DNA of 53,108 bases from Candolleomyces eurysporus (taxonomy: Eukaryota > Basidiomycota > Agaricomycetes > Agaricales > Psathyrellaceae), in NCBI GenBank assembly GCA_027579435.1, contig JANBPK010000967.1, positions 1-53,108 of the forward strand, given 5' to 3'. Of the stretch, positions 21,755-31,979 are shown one piece after another (positions within the stretch are counted from its first letter, which is position 1; the number at the start of each line of letters is the position of its first letter). The translations under genes and the position numbers were made by a program. A model generated the notes under the pieces. That model searched no databases and was not told the DNA's origin. It saw only the letters and a list, made by a program, of their open reading frames with translations.

Positions 21755-24700
21755 ATGCCTGGCCCGCGAGACGTTCCCGACCCCAAAGATATCATCACCA
21801 AGCCTCAAAAACACAAAGCCCCAGCCCATCTAAACGATGCCAACAACAGTTCAACAGACCCTACATTGAAACGCTTGCGAAAGGATGCAGGTCCCTCACT
21901 GAATGCTCCTCAGNAGGCCCCCCCAGCAAAGCACAACAACCCAACCACGCTCACACTCGTCCTCAATTGAACTTGTGGAGGATGAAGACCAGATCCTGAA
22001 GCACAATCAACCCCCTCGCAGGTCAAGCAATATTCTGGAGGCTGACAATGACAAGGAGGATGCCAAGGATGAGGAAAGGTCTAGGGTTTCACGCCCAAAG
22101 CTGAAGAAACAACAAAGTCGTGCTGTACTTGGATCTGATAGTGAGGAGGCAGCTGAAAGTGAGGAGTTAGATGCCCCACTGCCCAAGAAAAAGGGGAAGG
22201 GGTTACAGGGGCCACCACAGCTGTCGGAGGAATTGGAAGGGCCAGAGGGACTTGAAGAGGATCCTGAAATGATGCTTGGTGAGTGTACCAAAGCAGACTA
22301 TGTGATGAATCTTACCTTTACCTGCAGATCGTCTCATCTCAACATGGATGTCATCTGCATATGCATTCTTCGAACCTCAGCCAACAATAAAGAGCCACAA
22401 CGATCGCCGCTGCCTTGAGTTTGTATGTGGTGCACCACAGTGTAAGGGTCAAGGAAACCAGAAAGAACGGCGAATTGTATGACAATATCTTGATCCAAAG
22501 GTCTCAAAAGACGGGAAGGCAAAGGTGGACAACTCCACAGGAAACCTGTACAAGCATGTGTGGAAATGTTGGGGTGAAGAGGTCGTCAATAAAGCGGCTG
22601 AAGCTAATGATTTGATGGTGGCAAGGCAGGGATTGGCAGGGGCAAAAACGTTAACAGCCACATTCGAGCGAACAGGAAAGGGGAAGGTGATGTTTTCAAC
22701 AAAGCCTTTGACATATCAGGAAACACGGTGGGCTGCAAAAGTCAGTACGTTGTGATTTGTATGGCTAACGCACCTGGTTCAAGGGTTGAATGTGTTCGAT
22801 GGGTCGCTGAAAGCATGCGACCAGCCAGCATCATTGGGGACAATGGCTTTCACCGCCTCATGAAAACTGGTAGGCCCCACACAAAGATCCCATCCCCTCA
22901 AACAGTTTTGTGGGATGTCCACATCATCTTCAAGAACGTAAGGGCACAGATTGCTGAGCTGCTGCATGTTGAACTTATGTGAAATAAACGCCTGTTCCAT
23001 GGCGCTTATTACATAAACCTCTATAAATAGTATTACGCAGTAAACTCGGAATATAGTAGGTCTAGTAGTATTCTAGGTTCAGCTTCTAGAGCAAAGCGTT
23101 ATAATGGTGTCAGTATTACACCTTAAGCACGCAATGCTCAGTCATCCTGTGTGCACAGACCACTAGATGACATTATGTGACGTTACAGTCACATATTCGA
23201 GTAGTATATAAACCATGTAGTTTAGTACGAATAAAGCTCGAAGCACTTTCTATTAAGCAAAGTCAGTAGTACATCCCTCAAGCATCACTCTATAGTCGAT
23301 CCCTGTATAACGGTATGTCTCAACAACATACTCTCCCTACTTGTAGCTGTAGCACTGCTGGACTCGCATTACCATGCGAGAAATGCTGTCTAACACTGCA
23401 GGTAAGTGTCACCATCATTGAGAAGGCAAATAACCACTCACCGTTGCAACTGCAGAACTATGATGGACAGTTGAGCTTTGCAACGGACGCCTGGACATCA
23501 CCAAACCACCACCCATTTGTTGCTGTTACAGTTCATATGGAGAAGGATGGGGAGCCAGTCTGCATGTTGCTTGACATAGTTGAGCTCTCCATCTCCCAAT
23601 CTGGTGGCAGCATTCGTCGATATTCTTTGAAGCTATGGGATTGAGCATAAGGTTAGCTTCTATTGCTCCTTGAGAGTGCAAATTCTAATACACACCTTTA
23701 GCTTCTGTCAGTGACCTGTGACAATGCCAGCTCCAACAACACAATGATCGACGAAATTGCCAAGTTAATCCTCAGCTACCCTGGGGTGGCCAACTGAGTG
23801 CGATGTTTGGTGCATGTCATCAACCTTGTTGTCAAAATCATCCTCTGGCAGTTCGACACAAGGCAAAAATCAAAGACTGTTGAAAAGGCAAGCAAAGGAG
23901 TGAAGAAAGGGGTTGAGGAGGAAGAGAGTGATGAAGAGGATGAGAGTCGGCCTTCTGCTGATAATCTGATGGACCTAGGTGAAATTGCGGATAACATTGA
24001 GCGTGAGGNAAAAAAAAAGAATAACGCTGGCACTGAGAGCAACAATGAAGAGCTAGGGGAGGATGAACTTGATAGGTTTGAGGAGGTGCTGGGTGGCAAG
24101 GCTGATGAGGTGGCAGCGAGTGTGAAACCCGCTCGCGTTGTGCTAACCAAGGTGAGTGTCAACGTTGACAGATCTGTGATGCTTCTCTTACCTTCTATAA
24201 ATAGCTTCATAAACTTGCCTACGCTATCAAAAACTCACCAACAATTGTCCTTCCACATTGGAAGGCTGCAATTCAGGAGGTTGCTGGTGAAGAACCAGTG
24301 AAGGATAAGAAACTGAAATTCCATATGATGCCACGAGACGTACCCACAAGGTGGAACTCAACCTATGATATGGTCAAGTTTTCTTGGCTGTACCGGCGCG
24401 CTATTGACCGTCTTACATCCCGGCGTAATCTTGATCTTTGTAAATTCAAGGTGAGCGACAAGGAATGGGAGATTGTGCAGCAGCTGCATGATACTCTAAA
24501 GGTATTTCATTGAAATTGCTATGCTATGCTACCCTCCCCTTACTATGACCTGCAATAGGTGTCCAAAACTATGACCCAGAAGTTCTCGAGCGATGCGACT
24601 AACCTGCCAGAAGTGATCCCAGCAATGGATCACATGCACACCACACTCAAAGCGTCAATAAAGGATGAGAAGATTGATGATTCTATCTGTAGTGCCCTCT

Positions 24701-25410
24701 CCCTTGGCATCGAGTTATTGAATAAATATTACTTGCTTACTGATGAATCGGAGGTCTACAGAATTGCAATTGGTAGGTTCTTTGGTATCTACTCCTTTGA
24801 AACTCAAGCAATGCTGATACATTCTCACAGTCCTTCACCCTGGGTACAAGCTTAGATAGTTCAAGAAGGCAGGCTGGCCCGAAAACTGGATCAAAACTGC
24901 CGAAGAGATTGTACGCAAAGAATTCAAGCACGTTTACGCTGAATTCAAGCTTCAGTCTCAAAGTGCCTGCCTCACTGACCTGCGAAAGCCAGCAAAGGTA
25001 CACTGTATCTTGCTCTATTTACATTGATTCTGATCTCTATCAAAATGCCTGCCAGTGCACATCATCACTGTCTGACAGTGACAATGAAATGGGCATGCCG
25101 CTCTCTTTGGAAGACTCAAGCAGTGAGGAGAAGGAATTGCTCTCTGAGCTTGATCGCTACTTGGCGACAAAAACTGTGAAGGATGTGGAGTCCCCGTTGG
25201 CCTAGTGGTATGAAAATCGGGGTTTGTATCCACGCCTGTGGAGAATGGCGCGCAATTACCTCACAATCCCTGGTGAGTATTTTTGGATACAAGTCTATCT
25301 ACTATTGTACTCAAGATTTTTTAGCAATGTCGGTCGCTGTTGAGCGAGTATTCAGCGAGGGACGTTTAATCATTTCTCATATCCATTGATACGCCGTCTG
25401 CATAGACACC
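21755..25410 (+). pseudogene. hAT transposase, broken
   Basis: From ATG 21755 an acidic low-complexity N-terminus runs on through an N at 21914 (drop it and the frame continues). A BED-type zinc finger follows (C in VCGAPQC, H and C in YKHVWKCW, 22420-22570). Then come LSFATDAWTSPNHHPFVAV (about 23467), the PTRWNSTYDM block (24338-24370) and the C-terminal dimerisation motif SVAVERVFSEGR (about 25330). Stops interrupt it: TGA at 22480 and 23795 where Arg would fit, and TAG at 25203 where Trp would fit (ESPLA, stop, WYENRG). The multi-exon structure is otherwise readable. It is a dead copy. Confidence 0.75.
22967..23325 (+). mobile_element. Candidate solo LTR inside the hAT element
   Basis: A 359-base AT-rich block begins TGTTGA and ends TCAACA, contains a TATATAAA-like box (about 23209) followed by AATAAA (about 23231), and interrupts hAT coding sequence between AELLH and the FATDAW block. 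These are the ordinary parts of an LTR. No 5-bp duplication is visible, so ends are tentative. Confidence 0.4.
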
Positions 25411-26402
25411 CTCTCAAATTTGCGAATCTATTTGTAAAGTTCGTGGATCGATGTAGATAATTAAAGAGATCTTCTTGAAGGAAGGGAAATATAAGAGTTG
25501 GAGTTAGCCCTGACTGTCAACTAAGCAGACGCCCTAGAGAACAAAAGAACGTTGAGTAAGATGGTTCTGCGACGACACTTTAAGTTCACAAAGGTCTTGT
25601 GAATGTATCCAAAATGCAGTCATACTATTCGAAGTCTAACTAGCATGCCTGACCTGGCGAGGTACGATGCTAGAGGGAGTTGTGCACATTCCAAGGGAAT
25701 TCGCCCTGACACTTGCTAAGCAGAAGACTTCACAAAGCAGCTGGTGGCTTTGAGAACTGATGAGCGATCCGCTAAGTCAATAAGCGTTGATGTGACCAGA
25801 ATTGGAAGGAATGGAAGCAGTGATCAATATCGGACAGCTAGTCCGAAGTTCGCGAACCTGTACGAAAAACCGGAAAGCAAGACTAAAGCTTATGTGGTCA
25901 TCAACCCAAAGCTCAGTCAGCCTGTCCATAGCCAAGAGAAAGAAAGAGTCAGAAGAGTAGTGAAGCAGTGTGGTTTGGTGGAGCCAAGCACCCAAAACTC
26001 AGATCAATTCGTCGGGTGAGGTTTGTGAACGGAAGGGCGCACTCTCCGGGAGCAGTCCTCAGTGAATATCCATGCAGACTCGATAACAGCCTCGTCCAGA
26101 ACAGGTTTGCGAAGCGCCTGGGCTGTGTTCTAAAAGTTTGAGACTCAACTCTCGACCTTTGATACCCTCATGTGATTGTGTTTCTTATCTCTCTCTGTCT
26201 CTGTCATCTGTTTGTTTCTCTGTCTGTTTGCCAAACAATAATTACATATATATACGTCTCTATTTTACCTGTATTATCATTAGCGGGTAGCTAACATTTG
26301 TATTTCACATCAGGGCCATGTTCCCAGGAATCTACAAGAGTCATCTGTTATTGAGAAAAGGGGTATGGGTACGGGTTGGGCTAGACTTACCCCCGGTAAC
26401 CT
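25411..26402. other. 3' part of the hAT element, non-coding
   Basis: No convincing gene. A 91-codon frame at 25744-26019 has no recognised motif. The last 60 bases carry the subterminal GGGTATGGGTACGGG repeats. Confidence 0.4.
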
Positions 26403-26412
26403 GTGTTGAACA

Positions 26413-27345
26413 CTAGTCAGGATTTCCAGCTTTCATATAGTTGATGGTGATTTTTCGTTCTCGAAGGGTGCATCTAATAGGTTTGTCGATGTTGTCGTAT
26501 GGAAGTTCTAGGATGGGTTCAGTGTTGTTGGTGGATGTCTCTTTTGGCGGCTGTTTCATATTTCTGGTTTGGGTATTGACCCTGATCTGATTGATTGGAT
26601 CGTCCCTCTGATCTGTTGGTGAGTCCAGGGGTGATTTTGTGGTGCTAGTCACAACCATAGTCCCCTCCTTGAGCCCCAAACCAGGTATGTCCACCTCTCC
26701 TAACTCCTGATTCTTGTTGAAAGTGATGTTTCTAGACACCTTGATGTTTCGTTTCTTGGTGTCATAGTAATGGATAGCCCGAGACCCCTCCATAAACCCA
26801 AAAAACACCATCTTATTTGATTTCGGCGCCAATTTCGACCTTCCCACACTCTTGTCCAGCACCCACACATCACATCTGAATTCCTGCAGATGTCGTACAC
26901 TTGGCTTCTTCCCCAGGTAAGCCTCGAGGGGAGTTTTTCCAGGTAGTGTGCTAACTAGAGCTCAGTTACAGAAATAAAGGGCGTGGTTAACAGCCTCGTC
27001 CCAGAGGTAAGCGGGAAGTTTCTTTGCAATAAGCATTGCTCTTGCAAGCTCCAAAAGTGTCTGATTAGTTCGTTCAGTGATGCCATTTTGAGCAGGTGAG
27101 TGGGGAGCAGTTGGATGTATGTCTGTTCCTTTCCTTCCCAAAGTCAACTTTGTTTGCTCATTAATGAGCTCCTTCCCATTGTCAAACTGAATCCATGCTG
27201 GGGGTTTTCCAAACCTCCTCTCCACTGCAGCTACATGCTGCGCAATCTTCTCCGAGGACTCCAATTTCTCCTTTAGGTAGAAAAGTTTCATGTAGCGCGT
27301 ACAATTGTTGGTGAATAAGAGATAGTAGCAAAATCTTCCAATCAA
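26413..27345 (-). pseudogene. Ty1/copia integrase fragment
   Basis: The minus strand encodes the copia integrase core: TRYMKLFYLKEK, then WIQFDNGKE (catalytic Asp) and HSPAQNGITERTNQTLLELA (catalytic Glu), followed by the GAG-pre to RT linker with VWVLDK, MVFFGFMEGSRAIHYY and the IxxSRNITF motif. A TGA at 26964-26962 breaks the frame after YFCN. Reverse transcriptase is absent, and the fragment ends about 10 bases from the right end of the hAT element, which probably truncated it. Confidence 0.8.
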
Positions 27346-27587
27346 TTGAGTTCATACTCACAGGGTTTTCTGCTCCATATTTTGAATCCAACTACATAGA
27401 AAATACATAGNAAAAAACACCATTTATTTTTGGTGTATTTTTACAAAAAATACGAAACAAAATACAAGAGATTTNGTATTTTCTGGAAAAAATACTGAGA
27501 AAATACTAAACTATTATGGGTCAAAACTAAGTTCCATTGGATTGATTTCTACTCACCAGGCAAACCAATAGAATTTGACTTTTGACC
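27346..27587. other. AT-rich stretch with AAAATAC repeats
   Basis: No gene. Bases 27398-27500 contain repeated AAAATAC/GTATTTT motifs in both orientations and two Ns, and could fold back on themselves. Confidence 0.4.
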
Positions 27588-27946
27588 GATAATAGGGAGT
27601 TTGTGCGCAGCCACATGGAGCCACCCGTGGTAAAAAGGTGATGTGCGCGCCGGCTCAGTGGCTCCTTCGTGGCTTGCCCGTGGCTTTGAAAATAGCTTTA
27701 TTCTCGCTTGAAAGACTACGAGGCAGAAGAGCAGCAGTCCTCTATGTGCACCAAGAGTTTTTGAAGTATATACCAAGANTTTTTTCCCTGATTATCTTTG
27801 GTTCTTTCCTTACAGTCCTCTTCTAAGCCACAGGAAGCCACAGAGCCCACTCTCCGGGGCCATGAGCTTGAGCCACCTGGCCGGCGCGCACATCACCTTT
27901 TTACCACGGGTGGCTCCATGTGGCTGCGCACAAACTGCCTAATATC
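27588..27946 (+). mobile_element. Foldback MITE with long inverted ends
   Basis: The two ends are inverted copies over about 68 bases: from 27598 the left end AGTTTGTGCGCAGCCACATG and onward to GCGCGCCGGC is matched base for base by the right end (27890-27936). The outermost 10 bases (GATAATAGGG / GATATTAGGC) match imperfectly. No coding capacity is seen. The right end abuts the first base of the tandem array unit, so the element marks its left border. The superfamily cannot be set without a clear target duplication. Confidence 0.75.
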
Positions 27947-28130
27947 TACATGAGCTTAAAGTTTCCTCTTCTCTCTGAACATATCTTTATGTGAGTATTC
28001 GGTGACGAATTGGGCCCCCACCGAGTAAGCGCGTACTAGTTTCCGAGGGTGCGATAGCGTAAGAGCTCGACCTGTTCAAATTGTACGGTGGAGACTGCAC
28101 TCCAACAACTGGATGTCTACGCTTAACCCG

Positions 28131-28244
28131 GTCGATGTTCCCGAACTGTATGATCGCAAGTTCGATCTTTTCAACGAGTTTCCTGTTCTTGGAGTACCAT
28201 GTCTTGATAGTCCGCCCAAACGCACTCTGGAAGACAAAGTATAA
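28131..28244 (+). pseudogene. Relic of precursor exon 5 in unit 1
   Basis: The frame VDVPELYDRKFDLFNEFPVL matches the start of exon 5 of the five intact genes, then diverges to PPKRTLEDKV and stop. The preceding bases still resemble intron 4, but the acceptor CAG has become CCG. No exons 1-4 precede it. It is a leftover of a deleted gene copy at the array border. Confidence 0.7.
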
Positions 28245-29075
28245 GTTTCCTTCTTCCATTTCCCATTATAGATGTTTAACGTGCCTGGAGACATGGACAG
28301 GCAGCGGTCAGGCTGGTGGTGCGAACGAGAACCCGTCTCGGATATCTTGTGACGATCCCAACGGGGAAAGCGAACGACTATAACGATCCTGAACCTGGGG
28401 GAATAAGAACGTGTGCTCAGTATTCGATTCGCTATTCCATACAAGCTTCTGTGGTAGGAGCATGCAGGTGACGAAGGGAGATCAATAGGTGTCCCCTGGA
28501 ACGGTCCATCTGAACTCAAAAGTAGAGATGAAGGTATCAAAGGCTCGTCTCCTGACATTTGACATACTTACCCCAAGTTGACAAGGATGGTCGTGCTAAG
28601 CCAAGCCAATCCTTGAATCACCATGTGGGTATTGCTTCTTATCGTTTGGCTGTGTAAATCTAAAGGGGTTGGGCTCGAGCCCTCTACCCTCCAACTTGAG
28701 GCCGAGCTCTTGACGTGATCACAACCTCGGGGATTCCCAAGTTAGCTTGGTGTGACCCAAGTTGTCACTGAATGCTCATATGAAGATGTATACGGGAGAG
28801 GAGGGAACCCCAAATTCGTGTAAATATTCAAAGGTTTCTATTAAGCAGCTACGAAACTTTTCTCTCTCTAGTAAGCCTTATACTAGAGCGTGTTTGCAAG
28901 TTATGTAAATGTCACTAGCGGCCGTTAGCCTCGTTCATCGGCCAACACATCTCGTTTCCATGTAGGGCTTCCTTCCCACCGACTCATCGAGCTCGTTGGC
29001 AGCCTACGAACGTTTGGGTCAAATCTCCATCTCCACGGTTGATCAGCACTCACCTAGTATGCACACCGAAGTAGT
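28245..29075 (-). repeat. Inverted, truncated copy of an array unit
   Basis: The reverse complement reads, in order, the end of exon 5 with its TAG and GTGAGTGC donor (about 29073-29055), the 3' intron, the last exon (CCAACGAGCTCGATGAGTCG), and then the normal downstream flank through the CTTGGGGTAAGTATGTCAA and GGGATCGTCACAAGATATC blocks. Direct orientation resumes at about 29076 with the block containing CAGAAGCAACCGTCGACAC. Confidence 0.8.
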
Positions 29076-29767
29076 TGTAGCTGTGATTCAATACTAATGA
29101 TGTTTCCTCCTCTCCAAGTTTACTCTATTGCCAGAAGCAACCGTCGACACCCTCCACTCCCATGGGGAAGTGGTGGTTGCCTTATGGTTTTGCGCTCCGC
29201 AGCTGCTAAACAAATATCAAGAGCAAAGCGGTTTGGTGTGTTGTTACTGAACTAGCCGCTTCTGTAGGATCAAATTTATTCGGATTCTGTAGGAGTGAAA
29301 AACAGCATCTCCAAATTGTTTGCAAGTGTCGTCCATCTAACTGTCGAGCTCGGAACCGTGATGAAGGAACCAGTCGGAGAAGGACGGTCCATGCCTAAAA
29401 GCCTGCGAAGCGGGAAAACATCTCAATCGAGACCTTGTGCGACGGTAACGGGTCTGAACTTTTCTATGATCATCGTAATGCATCTACGTTTTTGAGCCTA
29501 CTTATGATTACACCACTGATATAGTTCACCAACAGCCACTGCCACCATTGAATCACGACGGAGTTGAGCGCACATCACATTTTTTTCTGCAATAGGCATG
29601 ATTAGGCTCAGGGACAGTTACGAGAGGCTGACTGAGGTTGAGATGATGAACACACGAGGCTGATTGAACCCAACTGGATAGCCGTCATCACAGCCTGATC
29701 ATCAATTTTCGATATGGGCTGGACCTACAAGCATCTACAGAGCGATTGTGAAGATCGCCTTGAGCAG

Positions 29768-29773
29768 TATAAA
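29768..29773 (+). promoter_or_regulatory. TATA box of precursor gene 1
   Basis: TATAAA in GAGCAGTATAAAGGGTGGAG, 242 bases before the ATG. A conserved leader (AACAGGGCCGGTCCCTA) and a probable leader intron (GTGAGT at about 29954, acceptor GACTGCAG ending three bases before the ATG region) lie between. Confidence 0.6.
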
Positions 29774-30009
29774 GGGTGGAGCGAGGCGAGAGGTTAGAAA
29801 GCAAGAAGCCGGTCTTCTCTCTTATTCACCTTCCTCCTCAACCTCTCTTCCTATCGGATAATCAACAGGGCCGGTCCCTACAAGCAGGAATTTGAACCCA
29901 AATAATCAATAGTTGTCAACAAATCCATTACCACCACTCTTCCATTCAGTCAGTGAGTCACTACCACGGAGCCATTGTCACTTGCCGACTGACATTTACG
30001 ACTGCAGAA

Positions 30010-31060
30010 ATGCGCACCAACTTTATCTCCGCTGGTTTCGTCTTCCTGTCTATTGCTCTTCAAGCGTCTGCAGCACCCCTGGTCAGTTAGGCTTCGACAA
30101 TTTCATCTCTCAAAAGCGAAAAAAAAGTTCTAGTAACAGCTGACTTCCATCAATATTCCAGGTCAACTTCGATGAACCGTCGACTCAAAACTTCAGACGA
30201 GGTCTAGAGGTTAGTCGCACTCACTTTTACCCTTTACCGCACTAGCTGACCGTATTTATACCAGCTGGACCTGTCAGAGATCGATAATCGTCACTTCGAC
30301 CTGGACGATTTGGAGGGACGAGCTCCGAATGTATGGCAATCGATTAAGAAGGGAGCCAGCAGTTTCTTCAATTCTCCCATCGTCCAAACCGCGGCTACGA
30401 CAGCGATCGGAGCAGGCGCGACCTGGGGTGTAAATAAAGCTATGGATTCATTCAGCAATCGTCGTCAAGGGAAAAGAAGTCTCGAGGTCCGTATTCAACG
30501 ACTCCCTGGATTCTCACAGGAGCCATTTCGTTTTTATCATCCTTGCTGACTGTTTCTATGTGCGCATTTCCAGCTCGATTTGTCCGACATAGATAATCGC
30601 AATTTCGACATTGATGAGCTCGAAAAACGCGTAGCTCAGAATACATGGAACAAAATCAAGCAGGGTGCTAGCGCATTTTTCAACCACCCCATCACCCAGT
30701 CTGCTGCAGGAATCCTGACTACTGCTCTTGTCGGTAAAGTCATGTCAGGAGGATCCAGGAAGCGAAGCCTAGAGGTATGTTTCCCATCTCCTATTACTGT
30801 TTAGCTGCAATCCAGACAACTGAATGTCCACGCTTAAACAGCTCGATGTTCCCGAGCTGTATGAACGAGAGCTCGATCTTTTCAACGAGGTCCCAGTCCT
30901 TGGAGCAAGGACCTCGGATGGGCTTCCCGAACTTGATGCGCGGCAAATGAGCGGGGGCGGGAGACGCCGAAGGCAGACCAGGAAGCGCAAAGGTACGGGC
31001 CGGCGTTCGGCGATTGGTGGAACCCGAAGGAGGCGGAGCGCTGGCCCACGATCCACATAA
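30010..31060 (+). CDS. Secreted modular peptide precursor 1
   Basis: Exons 30010-30081, 30162-30209, 30265-30486, 30574-30774 and 30842-31060, all phase 0, give 253 residues. Residues 1-22 form a signal peptide (MRTNFISAGFVFLSIALQAS, cleavage near AAPL). Exon 2 ends NFRRGLE with a dibasic site at 36-37. Exons 3 and 4 encode homologous modules: both open LDLS(E/D)IDNR and end KRSLE (Lys-Arg at 110-111 and 177-178). Module 3 has VWQSIKKGASSFFNSPIV then an Ala/Gly-rich segment; module 4 has a further ELEKR site and TWNKIKQGASAFFNHPIT. Exon 5 has ELYERELDLFNE, GARTSDGLPELDAR and an Arg-rich tail. Kex2-type cleavage in the Golgi would release three or four peptides. The stop is TAA followed by TAG directly at a GTGAGT donor. 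Function is unknown. Confidence 0.85.
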
Positions 31061-31384
31061 TAGGTGAGTACCGACCAACCAATTATGCTTGGCGGAAATG
31101 GAAGTTTGACCAAAGCTCTTTTAGGGTGCCAACGAGCTCGATGAGTCGGTGCGAAGGAAGCGCTATATCGATGTCCCAAAGAAGCCTATGAGAGCGGAGA
31201 GAGCCAAGTAGTTTTGATCAGTGGTTGTCATACTAATAGAAACTTCAATATTTACATGAGTTGAGGTTTTCTCTTCTCCCAGTATGCCTCTTAATGTAAG
31301 TATTCAGTGACGAATTGACCCCATCAAACAAAACGTACGAGCTTCCGAGGTTGCGATAGCGTAATTATAAGAGCCCGGCCTGTT

Positions 31385-31979
31385 GCCGAGGGTACTTACN
31401 GGGGGCTGGTTGTGGGCCAAGACCGAATTCCATCTTGCCACCGGCTTCCTTCCGTCCTTCGGCTCTTTCCATCACTCATTTGCCTTTCTTAGCTCTGCTC
31501 CAATTTCGTTGTTCCTCTCCGTTTCCTGAACGAGGACAAGGGGGAGGAGTATTTGTGGGATTGCATCAATTATCCACTATTCATTGAGGGATACGGGAGG
31601 AACGTTTNCTTACTTTGAAGGTTTTTTTTTGGTTGTCCTACTTTGCCGTGCGCAGCATTGGCCGCTTCCCACAGGTATGTTTTCTTCCGGTGGGAATAGA
31701 GAGTTTGGGTACATTTGACTTATCTCATATCCCATGGGCAAAGTTGTCAGGCAGGTTTCAGCGAGTGTGCAGAAACCTTTCAATGTAAGATCCAGAGCAA
31801 GAACATACGGATCATTTAATCAGAACAGCAGGGCACTGTACCCGCTCAAAAATAACGGGCGTTGCGGTGAAGCCGGCTTCAAGGGATATTTACAGCGACA
31901 TCGAGACAATAGCGAGTCAAACAGCTAACAAGAATTCACACGAGCATACACGAGAAAGCCCAGTCCGCCTTAGGATATC
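31385..31979. other. Left part of the insertion, no gene
   Basis: A T-rich run with an N (31608-31630) is followed by a GCCGTGCGCAGCATTGGCCG string that recurs in altered form at about 35065 and 35745. No coding region is supported. Confidence 0.4.

Larger units (their letters stand above)
21525..26403 (+). mobile_element. Decayed hAT transposon, about 4.9 kb
   Basis: The ends CAGGTAGCCCTTACC (21525) and GGTAACCTG (26403, inverted CAGGTTACC) resemble hAT termini, with GGGTATGGGTA repeats just inside both ends. The interior encodes a hAT transposase with several stops. The expected 8-bp duplication is not recognisable (GTTCCTCA left, TGTTGAAC right), consistent with age or with wrong end assignment. 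An LTR-like insertion lies within. Confidence 0.65.

Noticed and set aside
25204..25240. tRNA-like string GTGGTATGAAAATCGGGGTTTG
   Set aside because: No complete cloverleaf could be drawn, and the bases encode hAT transposase text (WYENRG).
21517..26411. 8-bp target duplication for the hAT element
   Set aside because: GTTCCTCA and TGTTGAAC do not match; shifting the ends by one or two bases did not give a convincing pair.
30769..31179. Long minus-strand frames opposite the precursor exons
   Set aside because: They recur at the same place in every copy only because the DNA is duplicated, lack splice logic, and oppose a well-supported coding strand.
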